DNA from: DATKSG01 sp035531775
GTDB taxonomy: Bacteria > Actinomycetota > Acidimicrobiia > Acidimicrobiales > UBA8190
Direction: 5' to 3'
Length of the DNA stretch: 36,143 nt
Assembly (NCBI GenBank): GCA_035531775.1
Contig: DATKSG010000006.1
Span: 1 to 36,143 of the forward strand
A model generated the notes under the pieces. It made no database searches and was not told where the DNA came from. It saw only the letters and a program-made list of their open reading frames with translations. Each line of letters opens with the position of its first letter. Positions within the stretch are counted from its first letter, which is position 1. Positions 24,888 to 31,559 of the stretch are shown in pieces. A program made the translations under genes and the position numbers.

Positions 24888-25355
24888 ATGCCCGTTGCCG
24901 TCGGAGCGCAGGCCCCCGAGTTCGAATTGCCGGCGTCAAGCGGAGAAAAGGTGGCGTTGTCGGGCTACCGCGGCGACAAGAACGTCGTGGTGGTCTTCTA
25001 CCCCTTCACCTTCACCGGCGTGTGCCAGGGCGAGCTATGTGAACTGCGCGACGACCTTTCGTCCTTCGAGGCAGCTGGCGTCCAGGTGTTGGCCGTGTCC
25101 TGCGACTCGGTCCATGCCCAGCGCAAGTGGGCCGAGGAGGAGGGCTTCGGCTTCCCGGTCCTGTCCGATTTCTGGCCTCATGGCGAAGTGGCCAAGGCTT
25201 ATGGCGTATTCAACGACGCCCTCGGGTGCGCTGATCGCCACACGTTCGTGATCGACAAGGCGGGGACGGTGGTGGCCACGTTCGCCTCGGCCGACCTGCG
25301 CACGCCGAGGGAGAAGGCCGAGTATCAGTCGGCGCTGGCCACCCTTTCGGCCTGA
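24888..25355 (+). CDS. Thiol peroxidase, AhpE/Bcp-type peroxiredoxin
   Basis: Thioredoxin-fold peroxidase of 155 residues. The sequence is close to mycobacterial AhpE (PFTFTGVCQGEL, LSDFWPHG, KAYGVFN). The peroxidatic cysteine is C46 in the PxxxTxxC motif (P39, T43, C46). Unlike M. tuberculosis AhpE, which has Asp there, a second cysteine stands five residues later (C51), giving the C-x4-C spacing of Bcp/PrxQ enzymes. It may thus work as an atypical 2-Cys enzyme reduced by thioredoxin. It is convergent with lexA, with 9 bp between stops. Confidence 0.92.
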   Translation: MPVAVGAQAPEFELPASSGEKVALSGYRGDKNVVVVFYPFTFTGVCQGELCELRDDLSSFEAAGVQVLAVSCDSVHAQRKWAEEEGFGFPVLSDFWPHGEVAKAYGVFNDALGCADRHTFVIDKAGTVVATFASADLRTPREKAEYQSALATLSA

Positions 25356-25364
25356 GGCCCCGCG

Positions 25365-25994
25365 TCATAGGCGACGCAGCACCGTGACCACCTTGCCGTA
25401 GAGGACGACGTCGGCCGGGTCGAGGTCGATGGGGGAGTGGGCGGGGTTGGCCGGGGTCAGCACGATGCGCCCACCGTGGCGCGAGAAGGTCTTCACGGTG
25501 GCCTCGTCGTCCGGGATGCCCGCCACCACGATGTCGCCGTCATCGGCCTCAGGCTGCTGGCGGACGACGACGTAGTCGCCGGGGAGGATCCCGGCTTCGA
25601 TCATCGAGTCACCGCGAACCCGGAGCATGAACACCGAGCCGGTGCCGGTGAAGTCCTCGGGCAGCGGGTACAACTCTTCCACGTGCTCGCTGGCCAGCAC
25701 GCCGGTACCGGCGGCGACGTCGCCCAACAGCGGGACGGTCCTCATGGGCCGGGCCGCCATGGCCGCCTTGGAGGATGGGTCGTAGCGGACCTCGATGGCC
25801 CGTGGCTTGGTCGGGTCCCGGCGCAGGTACCCCTCGCGCTGGAGTACGGCCAGATGGGCGTGGACGGTGGACGAGGACGTCAGGCCGACGGCCTCGCCGA
25901 TCTCGCGCACCGACGGGGGATAGCCCCGCTGGCGGAGGCTGGTGGCGATGCACTGCAGGATCTCCTGCCGCTTGCCGCTGAGCGCCTCGGCCAT
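25365..25994 (-). CDS. lexA: LexA repressor
   Basis: Repressor of the SOS response that cleaves itself when RecA is activated by DNA damage. The 209-residue protein has the N-terminal winged helix-turn-helix (PPSVREIGEAVGLTSSSTVHAHL), the Ala95-Gly96 cleavage site in GDVAAGTG, and the catalytic dyad S130 (GDSM) and K168 (ATVKTF). The start at 25994 is chosen for its AGGAGG site 7 bases upstream and for the standard N-terminus; the frame stays open to 26126 without family similarity. It is divergent from the LysM gene and convergent with the peroxiredoxin gene. LexA-type boxes at 26066 and 26109 indicate autorepression. Confidence 0.97.
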   Translation of the reverse strand: MAEALSGKRQEILQCIATSLRQRGYPPSVREIGEAVGLTSSSTVHAHLAVLQREGYLRRDPTKPRAIEVRYDPSSKAAMAARPMRTVPLLGDVAAGTGVLASEHVEELYPLPEDFTGTGSVFMLRVRGDSMIEAGILPGDYVVVRQQPEADDGDIVVAGIPDDEATVKTFSRHGGRIVLTPANPAHSPIDLDPADVVLYGKVVTVLRRL

Positions 25995-26065
25995 GTAATC
26001 CCTCCTCGTTCTCGGGTACTCGGTGTTCGGGCCTGGTCGGCGCCGGGCCTGGTCGTCGCCGGGCC

Positions 26066-26079
26066 CGAACACCAGTTCG
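26066..26079. promoter_or_regulatory. LexA-box-like site in the lexA leader
   Basis: CGAAC-ACCA-GTTCG has perfect outer arms matching the Gram-positive CGAAC-N4-GTTCG pattern. The inner bases lack the usual A..T symmetry, so it may be a weak site. It lies just downstream of the proposed lexA -10. Confidence 0.5.
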
Positions 26080-26082
26080 CCC

Positions 26083-26111
26083 ACGGTAGCGCCCGGCCCG
26101 TCCCGAAGCAA
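26083..26111 (-). promoter_or_regulatory. lexA promoter
   Basis: On the minus strand TTGCTT (26106-26111) and TACCGT (26083-26088) are separated by 17 bases. The -35 overlaps the LexA box at 26109-26122, the expected layout for autorepression. The leader to lexA would be about 80 bases. Confidence 0.55.
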
Positions 26112-26122
26112 ACATCTGTTCG
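26109..26122. promoter_or_regulatory. LexA box overlapping the lexA -35
   Basis: CAAAC-ATCT-GTTCG differs from CGAAC-N4-GTTCG at one base of the left arm. It overlaps the lexA -35 hexamer. Confidence 0.7.
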
Positions 26123-26190
26123 CCACCCCGGCCGCCGGGGCCTGTCACACCCCCCTGCCACACTGCGGCCCATGAGCCAAAGCCCACCCG

Positions 26191-26219
26191 TTGACACGAA
26201 CACCTGTTCGTGGTCAAAT
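26191..26219 (+). promoter_or_regulatory. SOS promoter of the LysM gene with LexA box in its spacer
   Basis: TTGACA (26191-26196) and TCAAAT (26214-26219) are separated by 17 bases. The spacer begins with the perfect LexA box CGAACACCTGTTCG (26197-26210), extended to 8-bp arms CACGAACA/TGTTCGTG (26195-26212). LexA binding here would block polymerase directly. The expected transcription start is near 26226. Confidence 0.8.
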
Positions 26220-26220
26220 G

Positions 26221-26254
26221 GTGAGCAAGACGAACACTTGTTCGTCTTGCTCAC
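26221..26254. promoter_or_regulatory. Perfect 34-bp palindrome containing a second LexA box
   Basis: GTGAGCAAGACGAACA (26221-26236) is followed by CT and its exact reverse complement (26239-26254). The core CGAACACTTGTTCG (26231-26244) is a full LexA box. The palindrome ends one base before the ribosome binding site GGAGG (26257-26261). If transcription starts near 26226, the mRNA begins with a hairpin of about 10 bp. Confidence 0.85.
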
Positions 26255-26267
26255 GAGGAGGATGCCG

Positions 26268-26735
26268 ATGGTGCCGACCGCTGTCCGCCATGGTGCGGGC
26301 TCCAGGGGCCGCGTAGCTGCCCCCAGCGTTGCTCCCCGCTGGAGGCCGGCATCCACCCCGATGGTGCGTCCCGGGCACGGCACCCATGTGAGGCCCGTGC
26401 CACGCAACACCTCCCGCCACCACAACCCGGCCCCGTTCAACGCCCGGGACCGCCGCCGGCACTGGGTACTGGCCACGGCGTTGATCGGCATCCTGGTCGC
26501 CCTCGCCCTGCCATGGGGCGGTACCGGGGGCCGTCCCCTCGTCACCTCCGGTACCGTCCTGGCGGGGGCGGCTATCGCCCATCACGCGCTCTACGTCGTC
26601 CAGCCCGGCGACACCATGTGGACCATCGCAGAGAGGCTCGACCCCCGGGCCGACCCCCGGCCGGTGGTGGCCGAGCTGCAAGCCCAGGTGGGTTCGGATG
26701 TGCTGCTACCGGGTGAGCGGCTCCGCCTTCCCTGA
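26268..26735 (+). CDS. SOS-controlled LysM protein, candidate division inhibitor (YneA/Rv2719c-like)
   Basis: Protein of 155 residues. It has a basic Arg/Pro/His-rich N-terminal region (1-65), one hydrophobic segment (about 66-83), and a C-terminal LysM domain (about 108-154, YVVQPGDTMWTIAERLDP) that should bind peptidoglycan outside the membrane. ATG 26268 is six bases after GGAGG; ATG 26262 in frame is too close to it. LysM genes divergent from lexA and carrying LexA boxes include B. subtilis yneA and mycobacterial Rv2719c, linked to SOS division arrest. The same position and domains suggest the same role here, although sequence outside LysM is not conserved. Two LexA boxes precede it, and nrdR follows 34 bp downstream. 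Confidence 0.85.
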   Translation: MVPTAVRHGAGSRGRVAAPSVAPRWRPASTPMVRPGHGTHVRPVPRNTSRHHNPAPFNARDRRRHWVLATALIGILVALALPWGGTGGRPLVTSGTVLAGAAIAHHALYVVQPGDTMWTIAERLDPRADPRPVVAELQAQVGSDVLLPGERLRLP

Positions 26736-26757
26736 CCGTCGGGCAAGGGTGGGGCAG

Positions 26758-26763
26758 TAGCTT
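26758..26763 (+). promoter_or_regulatory. -10 element for leaderless nrdR
   Basis: TAGCTT is followed by six bases and the GTG at 26770, so nrdR need not depend on the SOS promoter upstream. Confidence 0.6.
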
Positions 26764-26769
26764 GGCCCG

Positions 26770-27240
26770 GTGCGGTGTCCATGGTGTCAGAGTCTCGACG
26801 ACAAGGTCGTCGACTCCCGTTTGGCCGAGGACGGCGTGGCTATCCGACGCCGACGAGAGTGCCTCTCGTGCAGTCGCCGCTTCACTACGTATGAACGCCT
26901 GGAGGAGGCTCCGCTGTGGGTGCACAAGCGCGGGGCCCAGCGTGAGCCCTTCGACCGGGCCAAGCTCGTGGCCGGGGTTCGCGCCGCCACCAAGAACCGC
27001 CCGGTGACTGAGGAGCAACTCGATGCCCTCGCCCAGGGGGTGGAGGACGCGCTGCGGGGCGTGGGCGCCGAGGTCACGAGCCAGCAGATCGGGGTGGCCG
27101 TCCTGGAGCGGCTCCGCGAGGCGGACGAGGTGGCCTATTTGCGCTTCGCCTCGGTCTATAAGGGTTTCGAGGACGTGGGCGATTTTCAGCGTGAAGTGGG
27201 GCTGCTCACCAAGACGACAGCGCCCAAGCGCAAGGGCTGA
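26770..27240 (+). CDS. nrdR: Transcriptional repressor NrdR
   Basis: Zinc-finger/ATP-cone repressor of ribonucleotide reductase genes, sensing dATP/ATP. The 156-residue protein has the zinc ribbon C3-P-W-C6 and C31-L-S-C34, then the ATP-cone (VHKRGAQREPFDRAKLVAGV). GTG 26770 gives the universal MRCPWC-type start. No ribonucleotide reductase gene lies in the window. lexA - LysM gene - nrdR is the order seen in Mycobacterium. PIG-L follows after 4 bp. Confidence 0.97.
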   Translation: MRCPWCQSLDDKVVDSRLAEDGVAIRRRRECLSCSRRFTTYERLEEAPLWVHKRGAQREPFDRAKLVAGVRAATKNRPVTEEQLDALAQGVEDALRGVGAEVTSQQIGVAVLERLREADEVAYLRFASVYKGFEDVGDFQREVGLLTKTTAPKRKG

Positions 27241-27244
27241 CCCC

Positions 27245-27955
27245 ATGCCCGAGCTCTATGCCGACACGCCCGGGCGCGTGCTCGCCGTCTACGCGCATCC
27301 CGACGACCCTGACGTGTCGTGCGGCGGGGCGCTGGCCCGTTGGGCGCGCCAAGGTATGGAAGTCCACGTCGTCATCTGCACGAGCGGGGACAAAGGCACC
27401 ACCGATCCCGACGTCGGGCCGGCTGACCTGGCGGCGCGACGTCGGGCCGAAGCGGGCGAGGCGGCGAACGCGCTTGGGTTGGCCGGCCAGCACCTGCTCG
27501 GGCATCCCGACGGAGAGTTGGCTGACGACCTGGCCCTGCGGGCCGAGCTGGTGGGCTGGATCCGCCGTCTCAAGCCCACCACCGTGCTCGGACCCGACCC
27601 GACGGCGGTGTTCTTCGGAGAGGACTACTTCAACCATCGCGACCACCGCACGGTCGGCTTCGCCGTGCTCGACGCCTTGTCCCCGGCGGCCTCGCTCCCG
27701 CACTACTTCCCCGAGGCCGGGCCGGCCCACCATGTCGAATTGGCGCTGCTGTCGGGCACGTTGGAGCCCAGCGTCTGGGTCGACATCACCGACACCATCG
27801 ACGACAAAGTGGCCGCTGTGGCTTGTCATCGCAGCCAGTTCGCCGGCGACGGCGAATGGGCCGGTGAGGCGGTGCGCCTGCGGGCCGCCGAGGATGGCCG
27901 GCGGGCCGGCGTTCCTTTTGCCGAGAGCTTCCGGCGGCTCCGACTGGGGGGCTGA
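27245..27955 (+). CDS. PIG-L (LmbE) family deacetylase
   Basis: Zinc-dependent N-deacetylase-like protein of 236 residues. The metal-binding AHPDD motif is at residues 17-21; further marks are VICTSGDKGT and FNHRDHRTVG. Relatives include mycothiol enzymes MshB and Mca and GlcNAc-PI deacetylase, but this short form cannot be assigned a substrate. ATG 27245 is 4 bp after nrdR, and dinB starts 4 bp after its stop, so nrdR, this gene and dinB probably form one operon. Confidence 0.88.
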   Translation: MPELYADTPGRVLAVYAHPDDPDVSCGGALARWARQGMEVHVVICTSGDKGTTDPDVGPADLAARRRAEAGEAANALGLAGQHLLGHPDGELADDLALRAELVGWIRRLKPTTVLGPDPTAVFFGEDYFNHRDHRTVGFAVLDALSPAASLPHYFPEAGPAHHVELALLSGTLEPSVWVDITDTIDDKVAAVACHRSQFAGDGEWAGEAVRLRAAEDGRRAGVPFAESFRRLRLGG

Positions 27956-27959
27956 GGCC

Positions 27960-29252
27960 GTGGCGCCCGGCGTCGAGCAGTGTGGTGTCCTGCACGTCGA
28001 CATGGACGCCTTCTTCGCCGCTGTGGAGGTCCTCGACGACGCGACGCTGGCTGGCCGTCCGGTGATCGTTGGCGGCACTGGGCAGCGCGGAGTGGTGGCA
28101 TCGTGCACGTACGAGGCGCGGGCGTACGGCATCCATTCGGCCATGTCGTCGGTGGAGGCCCGTCACCGGTGCCCGCACGCCGTGTTCCTACCCGGACGCT
28201 TCTGGCGCTACTCCGAGACAAGTGACCGGCTGCACGGCGTGCTGCACTCGTTCACTCCGGCCGTGGAGCCCATCGCCTTGGACGAGGCGTTCCTCGACGT
28301 GAGCGGGGCGGCCCGCTTGCTCGGGACGCCGCCCGACATCGCCTACGCCATCCGCTCGGCCGTGCAGGGCGAGCTGGGCTTGGCCTGCTCGGTGGGCGTG
28401 GCCCGTACCAAGCTGGTGGCCAAATTGGCCTCGAGGGCGGCCAAGCCGGTGGCCGCCCTCGGAGGGACACGTCCGGGGCCTGGGGTGGTGGTGGTCCTGC
28501 CCGACGATGAGAGGGCTTTCCTCCACCCGCTGCCGGTGCGGGCGCTGTGGGGGGTGGGGCCGGCCACGGCCAAGCGTCTCACGGCACTTGGTGTGGAGAC
28601 GGTGGCCGATCTGGCCGCACTGTCCGAGCAAATCCTCGTGCAAGCCCTAGGCCGCGCTCATGGCGAGCATCTGGCGGCCTTGGCCCGCGGAGAAGACGAC
28701 CGGGGCGTCGAGCCCGACCGGGCCGTGAAATCGATCAGCCACGAGGAGACCTTCGCCGCCGACCTCCATGACCATGAGACGCTGCATACCTGTGTGGTGC
28801 GCATGGCCGATGCCGTGACAGCCCGCTTGCACGAGGCCGGCTTACGAGCCCGTACCTTCACGGTGAAGGTGCGCTTCGCCGACCGCGCCACCATCACCCG
28901 GTCCCACAGCGTTCCGGCGCCCACCCGCTCGTCCCGGGTGGTGAGGGCGGTGGCCGGCGCTCTGCTCGAGGCGCTCGAAGTCGGGCCGGGGGTCCGCCTG
29001 CTCGGAGTGGCCGCCTCCGGCCTCACCAGCACTCAGATCTCCCACCAGCTCACCTTCGAGACACCGGCCACCCCGGATGCCGAGGAGGCGGAACCTGCCT
29101 GGGAAGAGGTGGAGGCGGCCATGGCCGCCATCCGGGTCCGCTACGGCCAAGGGGCGGTGGGCCCGGCCGCCCTCCTCGGCGGCCACGGCCTTTCGGTCAA
29201 GGGGCGGGGAGACACGCAGTGGGGCCCCTCGGCACAGGGCGAAGGCCCCTGA
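27960..29252 (+). CDS. dinB: DNA polymerase IV (Y-family)
   Basis: Error-prone translesion polymerase of 430 residues. The catalytic carboxylates are visible: D14 and D16 in VDMDAFFA, and D108-E109 in ALDEAFLDVSG. The helix-hairpin-helix thumb (LWGVGPATAKRLTALGVETVADLA) and little-finger domain follow. A HQLTFE segment near the C-terminus may be a beta-clamp binding motif, ahead of a low-complexity tail. GTG 27960 is 4 bp after the PIG-L gene. No LexA box was found next to it, so any SOS control would have to come through read-through from the LysM promoter. Confidence 0.95.
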   Translation: MAPGVEQCGVLHVDMDAFFAAVEVLDDATLAGRPVIVGGTGQRGVVASCTYEARAYGIHSAMSSVEARHRCPHAVFLPGRFWRYSETSDRLHGVLHSFTPAVEPIALDEAFLDVSGAARLLGTPPDIAYAIRSAVQGELGLACSVGVARTKLVAKLASRAAKPVAALGGTRPGPGVVVVLPDDERAFLHPLPVRALWGVGPATAKRLTALGVETVADLAALSEQILVQALGRAHGEHLAALARGEDDRGVEPDRAVKSISHEETFAADLHDHETLHTCVVRMADAVTARLHEAGLRARTFTVKVRFADRATITRSHSVPAPTRSSRVVRAVAGALLEALEVGPGVRLLGVAASGLTSTQISHQLTFETPATPDAEEAEPAWEEVEAAMAAIRVRYGQGAVGPAALLGGHGLSVKGRGDTQWGPSAQGEGP

Positions 29253-29266
29253 CGCCGGGGTCGGAC

Positions 29267-29272
29267 TACCGT
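29267..29272 (+). promoter_or_regulatory. Possible -10 for the DUF3040 transcript
   Basis: TACCGT lies 10 bases before an ATG (29283) opening a 20-codon frame, so the message would start only a few bases before that codon. No -35 is evident. Confidence 0.35.
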
Positions 29273-29282
29273 TGTCAGCCTG

Positions 29283-29345
29283 ATGAGCGTGCGCGAAGAT
29301 TGGCCTGTCACGCGAGACACGGCTGAGGCGGCCGGAAAGGGGTGA
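29283..29345 (+). CDS. Possible 20-residue leader ORF before DUF3040 gene
   Basis: An ATG frame encodes MSVREDWPVTRDTAEAAGKG. It ends in TGA at 29343-29345, within the start region of the DUF3040 gene (GTG 29342 or 29348). No ribosome binding site precedes it, but a TACCGT -10 would make it nearly leaderless. It could serve translational coupling; it may also be chance. No homolog is recognised. Confidence 0.3.
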   Translation: MSVREDWPVTRDTAEAAGKG

Positions 29346-29347
29346 GC

Positions 29348-29722
29348 GTGCCGCTCTCGGATCACGAGCAACGAGTCCTACAGGAGCTCGAACAAGCGCT
29401 CTACCAGCAAGATCCCGCCTTTGCCGACCGCGTGCGCTCGGAGAACGTCTATCGCTACGCCGGGCGCTACCTCAAATGGTCTGTCCTCGGCTTCGTGGTG
29501 GGCCTGGCCGTCATGGTGGCTTTCTTCACCTCGTCAGTGGCCCTCGGCTTCGTCGGTGTGCTCATCATGTTCGCCTCTCTCGTCACCTTCTGGACCAACC
29601 TCCGCCGGATGGGCAAGGCCGGCCTGGAGGACATCGGCCGGTCGCTGCGGGCGGAGGGCATCGGCAACGCCCTCAACGACAGCCGGACCTGGCTGCGAGA
29701 CCGCTTCCGCCGACAGCACTGA
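29348..29722 (+). CDS. DUF3040 membrane protein
   Basis: Small actinobacterial membrane protein of 124 residues. The N-terminal signature PLSDHEQRVLQELEQALYQQDPAFADRVRS is typical of DUF3040. Two adjacent hydrophobic segments follow (about residues 44-80), then a basic cytoplasmic tail. GTG 29348 is preferred over GTG 29342 because AAAGGGG (29336-29342) lies at proper spacing. DUF3040 genes commonly lie near mraZ and the division cluster in actinobacteria, as here; function unknown. Confidence 0.85.
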   Translation: MPLSDHEQRVLQELEQALYQQDPAFADRVRSENVYRYAGRYLKWSVLGFVVGLAVMVAFFTSSVALGFVGVLIMFASLVTFWTNLRRMGKAGLEDIGRSLRAEGIGNALNDSRTWLRDRFRRQH

Positions 29723-29795
29723 CCGGCCAGCTCGTCGCCGGCTGGGTCCACCGAGCCTCCTTGCTCCTTCCACCCGGCACGGGGATATCGGTGAG

Positions 29796-29801
29796 TAGGG
29801 T
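29796..29801 (+). promoter_or_regulatory. -10 element for leaderless ROK kinase gene
   Basis: TAGGGT is followed by six bases and the ATG at 29808. Confidence 0.6.
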
Positions 29802-29807
29802 CGATCC

Positions 29808-30698
29808 ATGGGGCTGTGCCTGGCCATCGACATCGGCGGCACCAAGCTGGCCGCAGGCCTGGTCGACGACCGGGGCTCGCTGACCCAGGCGAAGCGTGTC
29901 CGCACGCCGGTAACCGACGATCCCGAAGTCCTCTTCGCAACCCTTACCGACCTGCTCGACGCCGTAGCGTCGCCGGAGGCAGACAGCGGAGCGCTTACCG
30001 TGTGCGGCGTGGGGTGCGGAGGCCCCATGGCGGCCGGGGGGGAGCTGGTGTCACCGCTCAACATCCCGGCCTGGCGCGACTTCTCGTTGCGCCGGCGCCT
30101 GGCCGAGCACACGGGGCTGCCCACGGCCATCGACAACGACGCCAAAGCGCTGGCCCTGGCCGAAGGTTGGTGCGGAGCTGCCCGCCAGCGGCGTCATTTC
30201 CTGGCCATGGTGGTCTCGACCGGCGTGGGCGGCGGCATCGTGCTCGACGGGCGCCTGCTCATGGGTTCCGCCGGCAACGCCGGGCACATCGGCCACATGG
30301 TGGTCGAGCCCGAAGGGCGGCGCTGCACGTGCGGGGGTTGGGGCTGCCTCGAGGCAGAGGCGTCGGGGTCGGCCATCGCCGCCCTGACCGGGGCGCCGGC
30401 GGCGTCGGCCCCGCCGGCCGTGGTGGCCCGGACCGGCCGCTTGGTCGGTCGAGCCGTGGCCTCGGTGGCCAACCTCCTCGACCTCGAGTTGGCCGTGGTG
30501 GCCGGCTCGGTGGCACTGGGATTCGGCGCCCCCTTCTTCGCCGCTGCCTCCGATGAGGTGGCGGCACGGGCCCGTCTGTCGTTTTCGGCCCGGACCCAGA
30601 TACGTCCAGGGGCCCTCGGTGCCGACGGTCCGCTCGTCGGCGCCGGCGCCGTCGGATGGCGAGCGGTCGGGGCCGACGTGCTCGGCGAGGGCTCGTGA
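29808..30698 (+). CDS. ROK family sugar kinase (glucokinase-like)
   Basis: Sugar kinase of 296 residues in the ROK family, probably phosphorylating glucose or a related sugar. The N-terminal phosphate loop is AIDIGGTKLAAG. The catalytic region reads IDNDAKALALAE with the Asp of the DND motif. The zinc-binding ROK signature follows: GH, PEG, then C-T-C-G-G-W-G-C-L-E. No helix-turn-helix is present, so it is an enzyme rather than a ROK repressor. The stop overlaps the next small gene by 4 bp (GTGA). Confidence 0.92.
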   Translation: MGLCLAIDIGGTKLAAGLVDDRGSLTQAKRVRTPVTDDPEVLFATLTDLLDAVASPEADSGALTVCGVGCGGPMAAGGELVSPLNIPAWRDFSLRRRLAEHTGLPTAIDNDAKALALAEGWCGAARQRRHFLAMVVSTGVGGGIVLDGRLLMGSAGNAGHIGHMVVEPEGRRCTCGGWGCLEAEASGSAIAALTGAPAASAPPAVVARTGRLVGRAVASVANLLDLELAVVAGSVALGFGAPFFAAASDEVAARARLSFSARTQIRPGALGADGPLVGAGAVGWRAVGADVLGEGS

Positions 30699-31003
30699 CC
30701 GTTGTCGGTGCCGCCGGCTCCGCCGGGGCTACTCGTTCGGCCGAGCGTCGTGCCGCCCGGGCCGTAGTGGGGGCCGTCGCCGGCCGTCCGTGGCTGTGGG
30801 GTACGGCGGCGTTGGTGACGCTGCGGCTGGCTCGGCCCGGTTGGTGGCGCCGGTGGCCGCCTATGCCTTGGCCCGAACCGCAGCTGTGGCGCTTCCGGGT
30901 GGAGACCGCCTATGGGGGCGAAGGTGACGCCACGCCGACACCAACCGATGTCGTGTCGTTCCTGGGCTGGTGCCGAGACATGCGCCACTGGCGGCGCCGA
31001 TGA
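30695..31003 (+). CDS. Small conserved-looking hypothetical protein
   Basis: Basic protein of 102 residues starting at GTG 30695, overlapping the ROK kinase stop by 4 bp. The middle has a Trp/Pro-rich block (LARPGWWRRWPPMPWPEPQLWRF) and the end reads DVVSFLGWCRDMRHWRRR. The overlap, aromatic-rich composition and coherent length support a real gene. I recall similar short actinobacterial proteins but cannot name a family. No signal peptide or clear membrane segment is seen. Confidence 0.7.
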   Translation: MTVVGAAGSAGATRSAERRAARAVVGAVAGRPWLWGTAALVTLRLARPGWWRRWPPMPWPEPQLWRFRVETAYGGEGDATPTPTDVVSFLGWCRDMRHWRRR

Positions 31004-31008
31004 GGCGG

Positions 31009-31014
31009 TAGCCT
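31009..31014 (+). promoter_or_regulatory. -10 element for near-leaderless HNH gene
   Basis: TAGCCT is followed by eight bases and the ATG at 31023, slightly longer than the six-base module elsewhere. Confidence 0.4.
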
Positions 31015-31022
31015 CGTGCCCA

Positions 31023-31559
31023 ATGTCGCCGAACGAGGCGGGGAGCAGGGGTAACAACAGGGCGCTGGTCCTGAACGCCACCTACGAGCCACTCGGCGTC
31101 GTCTCGTCACGACGGGCCCTGTTGTTGGTGCTGGCCACCCGAGCCGAGGTGGTACACGCCACGGCCGCCGTGTTCCGTTCGGAGCGGGCGTCGTTCCCCG
31201 AGCCGTCGGTGGTGCGCCTGGCCCGCTACGTGCGCGTCCCCCACGACCGGACGGTGGCGGTGAACCGCCGGACCGTCTTCGCCCGCGACGGCCATCGCTG
31301 CCAGTACTGCGGCCTGCCGGCCGAGAGCATCGATCATGTGCTGCCTCGCAGCCGCGGTGGGCTGCATGCCTGGGACAATGTCGTGGCCGCGTGTCGGCGC
31401 TGCAATACCCGCAAGGAGGACCGCCTCCCGCACGAGGCCGGTCTCGTCCTCCACCACCCCCCTTGTGCCCCTAGGCAGAGGGTCTGGCTGCTGGCCATGA
31501 GCGGCGGCGCCCGCGACGAATGGGCGCCCTATCTCGACGAGCAGTCCCTTACGGCGTGA
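31023..31559 (+). CDS. HNH endonuclease family protein
   Basis: Protein of 178 residues with a C-terminal HNH nuclease fold. Zinc cysteines are C93/C96 (CQYC) and C124/C127 (CRRC). The nuclease core is D104-H105 (IDHVLPRSRGG) with W117 and N119 (WDNVVAACRRCN). The N-terminal half (LVLNATYEPLGVVSSRRAL) is typical of a widespread actinobacterial group of free-standing HNH proteins without a restriction partner. No methyltransferase is nearby. The stop overlaps the next gene by 4 bp. Confidence 0.9.
   Translation: MSPNEAGSRGNNRALVLNATYEPLGVVSSRRALLLVLATRAEVVHATAAVFRSERASFPEPSVVRLARYVRVPHDRTVAVNRRTVFARDGHRCQYCGLPAESIDHVLPRSRGGLHAWDNVVAACRRCNTRKEDRLPHEAGLVLHHPPCAPRQRVWLLAMSGGARDEWAPYLDEQSLTA

Noticed and set aside
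25362..25377. Bidirectional terminator between the peroxiredoxin gene and lexA
   Set aside because: Only a 5-bp stem (GCGTC/GACGC) inside the lexA 3' end and no U-tract on either strand.
26018..26031. Further LexA-like site near the lexA start (CGAACACCGAGTAC on the minus strand)
   Set aside because: Only the left arm matches; the right arm has no GTTCG.
27900..27960. LexA box directly upstream of dinB
   Set aside because: Looked for CGAAC-N4-GTTCG and one-mismatch forms near the start; none seen.
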